Shown in pieces: positions 1 to 7,976 of a DNA stretch of 64,000 bases. Position numbers and translations under genes: made by a program. A model generated the notes under the pieces. The model did no database searches and was not told where the DNA came from. It worked only from the letters and a program-made list of their open reading frames with translations. The stretch is from Bacillota bacterium (lineage in GTDB: Bacteria > Bacillota > Clostridia > Clostridiales > Clostridiaceae): NCBI GenBank assembly GCA_023445445.1, contig JAEXLD010000073.1, positions 1-64,000 on the forward strand, read 5' to 3'. Every line of letters starts with the position of its first letter. Positions within the stretch are counted from its first letter, which is position 1.

Positions 1-130
1 AAAATTAAAGAAGAAACTCCCTTAGGAGTTTCTAAAATATATATCTTTTTAGTAATTCCTTTGGAATTACATCAATAATTCTACATTTTACATTCTACAT
101 TTTTAATTTAGGAGCTGTTGCGACAGCCCC
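1..130. repeat. Clostridial palindromic (MITE-like) repeat, left copy, truncated by window edge
   Basis: This block is nearly identical, with about four differences over the first 110 bases, to a block at about 63161-63290 in the same orientation. It contains two short perfect palindromes (arms AGAAACTCC/GGAGTTTCT at 12-32 and GTAATTCC/GGAATTAC at 52-70), then a run of CTACATTTTACATT-type words, and ends in a hairpin GGAGCTGT-tgcg-ACAGCCCC at 111-130. No coding potential is seen. Non-coding palindromic elements of this style are common between genes in Clostridium; the mobility of this one is inferred. Confidence 0.7.
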
Positions 131-188
131 ATAATTTACAATGAAATTATAAATTTTACTAAAGAACCTGAAAATATGGAGGTAAAAA

Positions 189-1628
189 ATGATTAAAGAT
201 TTTAATAAGTTCCCAGAAAATTTCTTGTGGGGTGGTGCTTTAGCTGCCAATCAATGTGAAGGTGGTTATAAGGAAGGTGGTAGAGGTCTAACTACAGTAG
301 ATCTTTGCCCAGCAGGAGAGAATAGACGTAAAGTTATGGAAGGAAAGATAGATATTTTAAGACCTTTAGAAAATGAGTATTATCCTTCTCATGAAGCTAT
401 AGACTTTTATCATAGATATAAAGAAGATATAGCATTATTTGCTGAAATGGGATTTAAGTGTTTAAGAATATCTATAGCTTGGTCAAGAATTTTTCCAAAT
501 GGAGATGAGAAAACTCCAAATGAAGAAGGATTAAAATTTTATGATTCAATGTTTGATGAAATGCTAAAGTATGGAATAGAACCAGTAGTTACTATTTGTC
601 ATTTTGATACTCCTATAGGCATTATTGAAAAATATGGTGGATGGAAAAACAGAAAGTTCATAGATTTTTATTTAAATTATTGTGAAGCAATATTTAAGAG
701 ATATAAGGATAAAGTTAAATATTGGATGACATTTAATGAAATAAATATGATATTACATTTACCATTTATGGGAGCAGGGGTAAGATTTGAAGAGGGAGAT
801 AATGAACTTCAAGTAAAATATCAATCTGCACATCATGAACTTATAGCAAGTGCTTTAGCAACAAAAATGGCTCATGAAATAATTCCAGGTTCAATGGTAG
901 GATGTATGCTTGCTGCTGGAGAATTCTATCCATACTCATGTAATCCACAAGACGTACTACTTGCAAAAGAAAAGGATAGGGAAAATTTATTCTTTATTGA
1001 TGTACAATCAAGAGGAGAATATCCTGGATATGCAAAAAGATTTTTAAGAGAAAAGGGAATAGAAATAAAGTTTGAAGAAAATGATGAAGAAATACTAAAG
1101 ACTAATACTGTAGATTTTATTGGATTTAGTTATTATTCAAGTAGATGTGCAAGTTCTGATCCAGAAGTATTAAAAGGACAAACTGCAGGAAATGTATTTA
1201 AAACAGTTAGAAATCCGAATTTAAAAATTTCAGAATGGGGATGGCAAATAGATCCAATAGGACTTAGAATAACTTGTAATTCATTATATGATAGATATCA
1301 AAAACCATTATTTATTGTTGAAAATGGATTAGGTGCAGTTGATAAAGTTGAAGAGGATGGTTCTATAAATGATGATTATAGAATTGAATATCTAAGTGAA
1401 CATATTAAAGCAATGAAAGAAGTTATTAAAGATGGAGTTGATTTAATTGGATATACACCATGGGGATGTATAGATATAGTGTCAGCTTCAACTGGGGAAA
1501 TGAAAAAACGTTATGGCTTTATATATGTTGATAAAGATAATGAAGGTAAGGGAACTTTAAAAAGAAGCAAGAAAAAGAGTTTCTATTGGTACAAGAAAGT
1601 TATCTCTAGCAATGGAGAGGAACTATAA
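189..1628 (+). CDS. 6-phospho-beta-glucosidase, GH1 family
   Basis: This 479-residue cytoplasmic enzyme hydrolyses phosphorylated beta-glucosides delivered by a PTS. The GH1 acid/base glutamate lies in TFNEIN (E184) and the nucleophile in FIVENGLG (E378). The C-terminal KKRYGFIYVD segment, preceded by serine residues, matches the phosphate-binding Ser/Lys/Tyr loop that separates 6-phospho-glycosidases from plain beta-glucosidases. Length is normal for the family and the start has a good GGAGG site. No PTS permease lies beside it inside the window, though one could lie upstream of the left edge. The exact aglycone (cellobiose, salicin or arbutin type) cannot be read from sequence. Confidence 0.92.
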   Translation: MIKDFNKFPENFLWGGALAANQCEGGYKEGGRGLTTVDLCPAGENRRKVMEGKIDILRPLENEYYPSHEAIDFYHRYKEDIALFAEMGFKCLRISIAWSRIFPNGDEKTPNEEGLKFYDSMFDEMLKYGIEPVVTICHFDTPIGIIEKYGGWKNRKFIDFYLNYCEAIFKRYKDKVKYWMTFNEINMILHLPFMGAGVRFEEGDNELQVKYQSAHHELIASALATKMAHEIIPGSMVGCMLAAGEFYPYSCNPQDVLLAKEKDRENLFFIDVQSRGEYPGYAKRFLREKGIEIKFEENDEEILKTNTVDFIGFSYYSSRCASSDPEVLKGQTAGNVFKTVRNPNLKISEWGWQIDPIGLRITCNSLYDRYQKPLFIVENGLGAVDKVEEDGSINDDYRIEYLSEHIKAMKEVIKDGVDLIGYTPWGCIDIVSASTGEMKKRYGFIYVDKDNEGKGTLKRSKKKSFYWYKKVISSNGEEL

Positions 1629-1651
1629 GATAGTGTAATTACATTTAATTA

Positions 1652-1685
1652 AAAGAGTTTAAATTAAAGTTTAAGCTCTTTTTTC
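1652..1685 (+). terminator. Terminator after GH1 gene
   Basis: Arms AAGAGTTTAAA and TTTAAGCTCTT, with one G-U pair, are followed by a run of T. It closes the GH1 transcript. Confidence 0.75.
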
Positions 1686-1774
1686 ATATATATAAAATAA
1701 AAATTGTAGAAATACTATAAATTAATTAGAAAAATTAAGAATATAAAATATAGTTTAGTTAAATGGGAATACAT

Positions 1775-1793
1775 AATAATGATAATCATTTTC
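1775..1793. promoter_or_regulatory. Fur-family operator upstream of rpsD
   Basis: The 19 bases AATAATGATAATCATTTTC match the classical Fur box GATAATGATAATCATTATC at 17 positions. The inner 7-1-7 core TGATAATCATTTTCA differs from TGATAATNATTATCA at one base. It lies just upstream of a TATAAT at 1816-1821, where the -35 region of the rpsD promoter would be, so a bound repressor would block transcription. Whether Fur, Zur or PerR binds is not readable from this alone; the core fits Fur best. Confidence 0.65.
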
Positions 1794-1815
1794 AATTAAA
1801 TTAAAGTTGTGATAT

Positions 1816-1821
1816 TATAAT
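1816..1821 (+). promoter_or_regulatory. Likely -10 element of rpsD promoter
   Basis: A perfect TATAAT lies 32 bases ahead of the rpsD start codon. The -35 sequence is weak (around 1791-1798) and is overlapped by the Fur-type box. Confidence 0.5.
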
Positions 1822-1853
1822 AACATAATTTAATTTAAATGAGGAGGAAACAA

Positions 1854-2447
1854 ATGGCTAGAAAAATAAGTCCAAGATTCAAGGAATGTAGAAGACTTGG
1901 ATTAAATGTTTCGGGACACCCTAAGGCTATGGACAGAGCTAAAAAGGGAACAAGTAGAGCAGATAAAAAATTATCTGAATATGGAATAAGACTTTTAGAA
2001 AAACAAAGATTAAGAGCTTATTATGGAGTTCTAGAAAAACAATTTAGAAAATATGTTGAGGATGCTTTTAAAGTTAAAGAAGGAAAAACAGGTGAAGCAT
2101 TATTAATTAGATTAGAATCAAGATTAGATAATCTAGTTTATAGAATGGGGTTTGCAAACTCAATAAGAGCAGCAAGACAAATGGTTAACCATGGTCATAT
2201 TTTAGTAAATGGAAAGAAAGTAGATATTCCATCTTATAAAGTAGAACCAGGTTCAGAAATTTCTTTAAAAGAATCATCTAGAAAATCAGTTAATTATACT
2301 GAAAATATAACTAACCACACAAATGCTTTACCATATATTCAGTCTAATTTAGATGAATTTAAGGCTCTATACGTAAGATATCCATTAAGAGAAGAATTAC
2401 CTATACAAATAAATGAAAATCTAATAGTGGAATTCTATTCAAGATAG
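1854..2447 (+). CDS. rpsD: 30S ribosomal protein S4, stand-alone paralogue lacking the zinc cysteines
   Basis: This 197-residue S4 family protein binds 16S rRNA and nucleates 30S assembly. The N-terminal S4 domain is followed by the S4 RNA-binding motif around RLDNLVYRMGFANSIRAARQ and VNHGHILVNGKKV. The start chosen is the ATG at 1854, nine bases after GAGGAGGA; an upstream in-frame ATG at 1839 overlaps that ribosome binding site. Only one cysteine (KECRRLG) is present near the N terminus, so this is a C-minus form without a zinc site. The gene stands alone, outside any ribosomal operon. Many clostridia carry a second, cysteine-rich S4 in the alpha operon; that copy is not in this window. A Fur-type box precedes the gene. 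Confidence 0.93.
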   Translation: MARKISPRFKECRRLGLNVSGHPKAMDRAKKGTSRADKKLSEYGIRLLEKQRLRAYYGVLEKQFRKYVEDAFKVKEGKTGEALLIRLESRLDNLVYRMGFANSIRAARQMVNHGHILVNGKKVDIPSYKVEPGSEISLKESSRKSVNYTENITNHTNALPYIQSNLDEFKALYVRYPLREELPIQINENLIVEFYSR

Positions 2448-2540
2448 CTTTTTCTAGTATAACAAATATATCTTCTTTAAATTAAAGTATATTTTGCCAA
2501 TACTACGTAGTGCAGTATGTAGTAAACCCGTTTAATTACA

Positions 2541-2574
2541 AAAAGGATGATTCTATTTTAGAATCATCCTTTTA
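2541..2574. terminator. Bidirectional terminator between rpsD and rplY
   Basis: A perfect 13-14 bp stem (AAGGATGATTCT / AGAATCATCCTT) is flanked by A and T runs, between two convergent genes. Confidence 0.9.
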
Positions 2575-2590
2575 AATTTATATAAATAAT

Positions 2591-3142
2591 TTAAGCAAAA
2601 TATTGACTACTTACTACAGCTAATAAAGTCTCTGGATCATTTGATATGGTTATATCTTCTGGAATATCCATATCTTTAATGAAAATCTTATCGTCTAATT
2701 GTAAATCTGAAGCAGCTAATTCAATAAATTCTGGGATTTTTTCTACATCTCCTTGCAAATCAATATATAAAGAATATGTTTCTAAAGTAAGACGTTTTCC
2801 TTCTAAAACATCTTGTCCAATAAATTTAATTGGAATCCTCATTTTAATTATTTCATTAGGTTTTACATATTGAAAATCTACATGAAGAACCTCATGTTTT
2901 TCATTTTTCTGAATTTCCTTAACAACACAATTAATTTTTTTGCTTGGAAGTGAAAGCTCTATTATAGATCCACTATTGTTTTCTTTAAACATTCTTGCAA
3001 GTTCTGAATCAGAGATTTTTATTGGAATATTCCTATTAAGATATTCACCATATATAATTCCAGGTATTTCACCAGCGTTTCTTAATCTATTTTTGTTTTC
3101 TTTTACATTTCTTTCATATACCTTAAAGGCTAAGTTTGACAT
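2591..3142 (-). CDS. rplY: 50S ribosomal protein L25 / general stress protein Ctc
   Basis: This 183-residue protein has the N-terminal L25 beta-barrel domain that binds 5S rRNA (RNAGEIPGIIYGE near residues 21-33) and the C-terminal TL5/Ctc domain (residues about 95-180, with PIKFIGQDVLEGKR). It therefore belongs to the long Ctc form rather than the short E. coli form. The start is backed by AAGGAGG eight bases upstream. It converges on rpsD and shares the terminator. In Bacillus the orthologue is stress-induced; here a sizeable AT-rich leader with an 11 bp hairpin precedes the gene. Confidence 0.93.
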   Translation of the reverse strand: MSNLAFKVYERNVKENKNRLRNAGEIPGIIYGEYLNRNIPIKISDSELARMFKENNSGSIIELSLPSKKINCVVKEIQKNEKHEVLHVDFQYVKPNEIIKMRIPIKFIGQDVLEGKRLTLETYSLYIDLQGDVEKIPEFIELAASDLQLDDKIFIKDMDIPEDITISNDPETLLAVVSSQYFA

Positions 3143-3180
3143 TTTAATATACCTCCTTAAATAACTTTATTATTAATGAT

Positions 3181-3230
3181 TAAGCTCTATAAAGTTAAGA
3201 TAAGTGTGATAATAAAGTCTATAGAGCTTA
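3181..3230 (-). other. Leader hairpin upstream of rplY
   Basis: Perfect 11 bp arms TAAGCTCTATA and TATAGAGCTTA enclose a 28-base loop, about 40 bases ahead of the rplY start on the reverse strand. No T run follows, so it does not look like a terminator. A role in translational control is inferred only. Confidence 0.4.
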
Positions 3231-3262
3231 ATTTAAAAGCCCCACATATGCATCATCCTCCT

Positions 3263-3320
3263 TTATATTAATATATTTTGTTATATTAATATATTGTATA
3301 TTAATATATTGTATATTAAA
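3263..3320. repeat. Tandem TATATTAATATATTG repeats
   Basis: Units begin at 3263 (18 bases), 3281 (16), 3297 (15) and a partial unit at 3312. Pure A/T with G spacers; it could be curved DNA or a phase-variable tract upstream of rplY. Confidence 0.6.
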
Positions 3321-3350
3321 TACACATAAAAAGCAAATTGTGGAAATTAC

Positions 3351-3400
3351 AATTGCTTAAATTAAAATAGATTAAATTAAAATAGATTAAATAAGCAATT
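3351..3400. repeat. 15 bp tandem duplication inside a 9 bp inverted repeat
   Basis: ATTAAAATAGATTAA occurs twice back to back (3361-3375, 3376-3390). It is bracketed by AATTGCTTA and TAAGCAATT. Possibly a terminator or operator remnant. Confidence 0.5.
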
Positions 3401-3474
3401 ATAAATTATTCTTTAGAAATTTTCAGTGTGTGAGCATAATATAATTTTATAATTGATTTTATTAAGGAGACCAT

Positions 3475-3945
3475 ATGAAAATTATTAATAAATTTAAGGT
3501 GCTATTTAGAGGGGAAGGAGGATACACTGAAAACACAACTAAATTTGTAAATAAAAGTGGATTTACAAGTAATACTAAGTATTTCATTTGGGTTGATTTA
3601 AACAATTTTAAGGTTAATATTTTTACTGGATCAAAAAATAATTGGAGACTTATTCATAGCTATCTATGCACCATAGGAAAAAAATCAACTCCAACTCCAA
3701 AGGGAACTTTTACAGTGGGAATTAAAGGACTATACTTTGGCGTAGAAAAAGGATACAAGTGTTGGTATTACACGCAATTTAAGGGTAATTATTTATTTCA
3801 TTCTATCTTATATAATTTAGATGGCAGTATAAGAGATGGAAGGCTAGGAATGTCTTTATCCGATGGTTGCATAAGATTACAAAGAGTAAATGCAAAGTGG
3901 ATTTATGATAATATACCAGAAGGAACAAAGGTTTATATTACTTAA
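3475..3945 (+). CDS. L,D-transpeptidase, YkuD family
   Basis: This 156-residue protein carries a YkuD catalytic domain from about residue 37 to the end. The catalytic signature is present: H109 in HSILY and C132 in SDGCIRL, with the usual 23-residue spacing. Such enzymes make 3-3 cross-links in peptidoglycan or attach proteins to it, and resist most beta-lactams. No signal peptide or transmembrane segment is visible at the N terminus, which is odd for a wall enzyme; a cortex or spore-compartment role is one possible explanation. The start has AAGGAG seven bases upstream. The gene stands alone. Confidence 0.88.
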   Translation: MKIINKFKVLFRGEGGYTENTTKFVNKSGFTSNTKYFIWVDLNNFKVNIFTGSKNNWRLIHSYLCTIGKKSTPTPKGTFTVGIKGLYFGVEKGYKCWYYTQFKGNYLFHSILYNLDGSIRDGRLGMSLSDGCIRLQRVNAKWIYDNIPEGTKVYIT

Positions 3946-4072
3946 ATCGACTTAATAATACAATTTAAATTAAATGTTTACAAAATATTGTTGACACTAA
4001 TATTTGCACGTGATAATCTGAAAATGTAAAAAGTATATTTTTTATAGATTATTATGAAATTGGAGACAAAAG

Positions 4073-4924
4073 ATGATTAGAATTTTATCAGACTCTTCCA
4101 CACTTTATTCAATTAGAGAAGGACAAGCAAATAATGTAGATATTGCACCTTTAGTTGTTACTATTAATAATAAAACTTATATGGAGTATGAAGAAATTAA
4201 TTCAAAAGAATTTGTAAAATTAATTAAAGAGGGACATATTCCTAAATCTTCACAACCTCCTATAGGATATGTTGTAGACTTATATAATAAATACCCAGAG
4301 GATGAAATAATTAATATTTCTATGGCTGATGGATTATCTGGAACATATAACTCAGCTTGTATGGCTAAAGAAATGGCAATTAATCCAGACAGAATAGAAG
4401 TAATTAACTCTAAAACTTTATGTGGACCTGAAAGATATCTAGTAGATGTAGCTGTGAAACTTGTAGATAAAGGATATAATAAAGAAAGCATAATTAACGA
4501 GATTAATGAATTAATTGAAACATCAAAATCATTTTTAATACCTCGTGATTTTGATTTCTTAGTAAGAGGTGGAAGAATATCTTCAATAGTAGGAAAGATA
4601 GGAAGTATGATAAGCTTAGTTCCTATTATGACTCTTGCTGATGATTCAAAATCTCTTGTTAAATTTTCTGCTACACGTTCATATAAAAAGGCAATAAAAA
4701 AAATAGTGGGAAATTTAATTGAAAATAATATAGATTCTAATTATAAGATTTATATATCACATGCAGAGGATTTAGAGTTAGCAATAGAAGGTAAAGAGAT
4801 AATTTCTAATGCTATAAAAGATGCTGACATAGAAATAAGAGAATTAGGACCAGTTTTTATTACTCAAGGTGGTCCAAGCTGTATATCAATACAAGTAATA
4901 AAAAAGCATAAAGAATTAAAATAA
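4073..4924 (+). CDS. DegV family fatty-acid-binding protein (FakB-like)
   Basis: This 283-residue protein is full length for the DegV family. It opens with IRILSDSS, continues with SSQPPIGY and the fatty-acid-binding region SMADGLSGTYNSA, then FLVRGGRIS. DegV/FakB proteins hold a fatty acid for phosphorylation by a FakA kinase before entry into phospholipid synthesis. No fakA is next to it, which is usual since several FakB paralogues are scattered per genome. The start is preceded by GGAG. A strong terminator follows. Confidence 0.9.
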   Translation: MIRILSDSSTLYSIREGQANNVDIAPLVVTINNKTYMEYEEINSKEFVKLIKEGHIPKSSQPPIGYVVDLYNKYPEDEIINISMADGLSGTYNSACMAKEMAINPDRIEVINSKTLCGPERYLVDVAVKLVDKGYNKESIINEINELIETSKSFLIPRDFDFLVRGGRISSIVGKIGSMISLVPIMTLADDSKSLVKFSATRSYKKAIKKIVGNLIENNIDSNYKIYISHAEDLELAIEGKEIISNAIKDADIEIRELGPVFITQGGPSCISIQVIKKHKELK

Positions 4925-4940
4925 ATATTAGTAATTTCAT

Positions 4941-4973
4941 GCACAGTATTCTAGTTAATACTGTGCTTTTTTA
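4941..4973 (+). terminator. Terminator after degV
   Basis: Perfect arms GCACAGTATT and AATACTGTGC are followed by six T. Confidence 0.9.
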
Positions 4974-5092
4974 TAAGAAATAATCATTATATATGTAAAA
5001 TTAACTAAATAAATAAGAAATTTATGAAAACCTTTAAATTTTATTTTTTATAATTGTATAATTAAAGGATAAATTAGAGTTGGAGGTATAAA

Positions 5093-7282
5093 ATGGGAAT
5101 TAAATACATTGAGAATAATAGAAGCTTTAAATTAGATTCTAAAAATACATCATATGTTATATCAATAGTAGATGATGAGGATTTTCTAGGACACGTATAT
5201 TTTGGTAAAAAATTATTAGACGAAGATTTAAATTATTTAATGAGAACAGAAGAGTCACCTTTTGTCCCATCAAAAAATAATAGGGATAGAGTTGTTTTTT
5301 ATGATAGTTTTCCCTTCGAATATCCAAGTGATGGAATAGGTGATTTTAGGGAATCTGCAATAAAGGTGTTAGATAAAGATGGACATTCATATATTAAGCT
5401 TCAATATGAATCCTATAAGATATATAAGGGAAAGAAAGAACTAAAAAACCTTCCTAGTACTTTTGGACATGAGAATGAGTGTACTAGCCTTGAAATTACT
5501 TGCATAGATAAAGTTTTAAATATAGAAGTTAAATTACTTTATTCTGTTTTTGAGAAATTAGATGTAATTACTAGATCTGTAAAAGTTAAAAATTTAAGTG
5601 AAGATAGAATTTTCTTGGATAAAGTTCTATCTACTTCTGTAACTCTTGATGGAGTAGATTATGATATGATAACTTTAAATGGCGCATGGGCTAGAGAAAG
5701 GCATATAGAAAGAAAAGCAATAGGCTATGGAAAACAAGGAATATGCAGTAAAAGAGGAGAATCAAGTCATCAACATAATCCTTTTATAGCATTAGTAGAT
5801 AAAAAGGCTACAGATGATTACGGAAATGTTTATGGCTTTAATTTCGTATATTCAGGAAACTTTATAGCTGAAGCAGAAGTTAATCAATTTAATACTACAA
5901 GAGTGGTTATGGGAATAAATCCAGAGGACTTTAGATGGGCTCTTAATAAAAATGATGAGTTTATAGCTCCAGAAGTAGTTATGGTATATTCCCATAAAGG
6001 AATAGGTAGAATGACAAGAACTTACCATGATTTTTATAGAAATCATTTACTAAGAGGTAAGTATAAAGATAAGAAGAGACCTATTTTAATTAATAATTGG
6101 GAAGCAACATATTTTGATTTTAATACTGAAAAATTACTTGATATAGCAAAAGAAGCATCATCTCTAGGAATTGAAATGTTAGTTATGGATGATGGATGGT
6201 TTGGAAATCGGAATTCAGACAATTCATCCTTAGGAGATTGGTTTGTAAATGAAGATAAAATAAAGGGCGGTCTTAAATATTTAGTAGATGAAGTTAATAA
6301 ACTTGGAATGGAGTTTGGAATATGGATTGAACCAGAAATGATATCTGAGAATTCAAATTTATTTAAAGAACATCCAGATTGGTATATTCAGATTCCAGGA
6401 AGAAAAGCAGCCCTCTCTAGAGAACAATATGTATTAGATTTTTCAAGAAAAGAAATAGTTAATTATATATATAAGAGAATGGAGGAAGTTATATCCAGTG
6501 CCAATATAAAATATATTAAATGGGATATGAATAGACAATTATCAGATTTAGGTAGCTATGCCTTAGATAAGGAGCAGCAAGGTGAACTATTACATAGATA
6601 TGTTTTAGGTGTATATAATATGATGGATAGACTAACAAAGGATTTTCCAGATATATTACTAGAAAATTGTTCTGGTGGAGGTGGAAGATTTGATCCGGGA
6701 ATGTTATACTATAGCCCTCAAATTTGGTGTTCAGATGATACAGATGCCATAGAACGATTAAAAATACAAGAAGGAACATCAATGGTTTATCCATTGTCTA
6801 CAATAGGAGCTCACGTAAGTGATTGTCCAAATCATACTGTTGGAAGAAGTACACCTTTTGAAACTAGGGGATATGTAGCACTAGCAGGAACCTTTGGATA
6901 TGAATTAGATGTAACTAAAATATCTGAAGAAGATAAAAATATGATTCCTAAACAAGTAGAATTATATCACAAATATAATGATTTAATTAGAAGAGGGGAT
7001 TATTATAGATTGAATAATTACTCTGAAAATCATGAGTTTGATGGGTGGCAAGTAGTTTCTAAGGATAAAGATGAGACTTTAGTTACTTTTATTCAAGTTT
7101 TAGGTAGACCTAACTATCATAGCAGAAGAATAAAATTAAAGGGATTAGATTGTGAAAAACTTTATGAAAATCAAGAAACAGGTGAGATTTTATCAGGTGC
7201 TGCTTTAATGAATGCCGGAATAAATTTAACAGGTCTTTATGGAGACTTCAAAGGAAAGTTAATACATTATAAAGTAATATAA
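5093..7282 (+). CDS. Alpha-galactosidase, GH36 family
   Basis: This 729-residue cytoplasmic enzyme removes terminal alpha-galactose from melibiose, raffinose and related sugars. The N-terminal beta-sandwich is followed by the catalytic barrel with LVMDDGWFG, the nucleophile D478 in KWDMNR and the acid/base D548 in CSDDTDAIER. Length and both catalytic positions coincide with the bacterial GH36 group I enzymes typified by Geobacillus AgaA. No signal peptide is present. A TATAAT at 5057-5062 and a GGAGG site support independent transcription. No dedicated transporter adjoins it, so uptake probably depends on a permease elsewhere. Confidence 0.94.
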   Translation: MGIKYIENNRSFKLDSKNTSYVISIVDDEDFLGHVYFGKKLLDEDLNYLMRTEESPFVPSKNNRDRVVFYDSFPFEYPSDGIGDFRESAIKVLDKDGHSYIKLQYESYKIYKGKKELKNLPSTFGHENECTSLEITCIDKVLNIEVKLLYSVFEKLDVITRSVKVKNLSEDRIFLDKVLSTSVTLDGVDYDMITLNGAWARERHIERKAIGYGKQGICSKRGESSHQHNPFIALVDKKATDDYGNVYGFNFVYSGNFIAEAEVNQFNTTRVVMGINPEDFRWALNKNDEFIAPEVVMVYSHKGIGRMTRTYHDFYRNHLLRGKYKDKKRPILINNWEATYFDFNTEKLLDIAKEASSLGIEMLVMDDGWFGNRNSDNSSLGDWFVNEDKIKGGLKYLVDEVNKLGMEFGIWIEPEMISENSNLFKEHPDWYIQIPGRKAALSREQYVLDFSRKEIVNYIYKRMEEVISSANIKYIKWDMNRQLSDLGSYALDKEQQGELLHRYVLGVYNMMDRLTKDFPDILLENCSGGGGRFDPGMLYYSPQIWCSDDTDAIERLKIQEGTSMVYPLSTIGAHVSDCPNHTVGRSTPFETRGYVALAGTFGYELDVTKISEEDKNMIPKQVELYHKYNDLIRRGDYYRLNNYSENHEFDGWQVVSKDKDETLVTFIQVLGRPNYHSRRIKLKGLDCEKLYENQETGEILSGAALMNAGINLTGLYGDFKGKLIHYKVI

Positions 7283-7285
7283 AAA

Positions 7286-7324
7286 GAATAGTCTAACATT
7301 ATTTATTATAGTGTTAGACTATTC
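7286..7324. terminator. Bidirectional terminator
   Basis: Perfect 13 bp arms GAATAGTCTAACA and TGTTAGACTATTC separate two convergent genes. The stem includes the stop codon of the reverse-strand membrane protein gene. Confidence 0.88.
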
Positions 7325-7747
7325 ATAATTATCGTCAGTGTTTATTTCACGGTTTAGTAGAATTTCATAAAAGGCTTCTAGTCTTAATAAGTTTGCAAAA
7401 ATACTTAGGGTATAACCTGTTTCAAGTTTTTTAAATGAGGGAATAAAGTTATTTTCATCTAAATATTCATTCCTTAAGGTTCTAGAGTATATTCTTCGTT
7501 TAGCAACTACCCATAGGATAGAGTAACCTATTACTACAACAAGTTGTCCAAATACAGTAACTTCGGCAGAAGTTATATCTATTTCATTATTAGTAAGTAC
7601 ATCATAAATATCAATCCTAGCACCATAGCAAATTATTAAGTATCCAAGTGAAATTAAAGAGGCACCTAAAATTTCTAGCCTTTCTGTTTCTAAATCTAGC
7701 TCTCTTATATATTCTTCCATATATTCTTTGAATTCTTCATTGTCCAA
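7319..7747 (-). CDS. Hypothetical protein with two membrane segments
   Basis: This 142-residue product is not recognised. An acidic N-terminal helix (residues 1-24) precedes a hydrophobic segment near residues 28-45 and a second near 63-82 (VVVIGYSILWVVA), then a basic RRIYSRTLR stretch and a mixed C terminus. The start in this frame is TTG, about 12 bases after AAGGAG; the nearer ATG and GTG codons are out of frame, so the exact start is uncertain. It stands alone between convergent and divergent neighbours. Confidence 0.6.
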   Translation of the reverse strand: MDNEEFKEYMEEYIRELDLETERLEILGASLISLGYLIICYGARIDIYDVLTNNEIDITSAEVTVFGQLVVVIGYSILWVVAKRRIYSRTLRNEYLDENNFIPSFKKLETGYTLSIFANLLRLEAFYEILLNREINTDDNYE

Positions 7748-7876
7748 GCCACCATATAACTCCTTCTAATGTTTCAAACTATTATATGAATAAATTTGTA
7801 TTAATGTTAAATTTAAGATTTAAATATAATTTATAAAGTGTTAAAATATAAATTAATCAATATAAAAAATGCATCT

Positions 7877-7903
7877 AAGAGAATCTTTAAGGATTCTCTT
7901 TTA
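7877..7903 (+). terminator. Orphan terminator-like hairpin upstream of the C26 peptidase gene
   Basis: Perfect arms AAGAGAATC and GATTCTCTT are followed by TTTATATT. No gene precedes it on the forward strand, so it may be an attenuator in the leader of the next gene or a remnant of a lost gene. Confidence 0.5.
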
Positions 7904-7976
7904 TATTATATTAAATTTTAATATAGATATTTCATACTAATATATTAAGTTAATATTTGCAAAGGGAGAGATTTTT

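Larger units (their letters stand above)
3143..3474. other. AT-rich intergenic region between rplY and the L,D-transpeptidase gene
   Basis: No gene is seen in these 332 bases. They hold the rplY leader hairpin (3181-3230), a run of four near-copies of TATATTAATATATTG (3263-3320) and a perfect 15 bp tandem duplication flanked by a 9 bp inverted repeat (3351-3400). Promoters for both divergent genes must lie here. Confidence 0.6.

Noticed and set aside
5024..5040. TGAAAACCTTTAAA upstream of the alpha-galactosidase gene as a catabolite repression (cre) site
   Set aside because: Two defined positions, including the central CG, do not match the cre consensus, and such words are frequent in AT-rich DNA.
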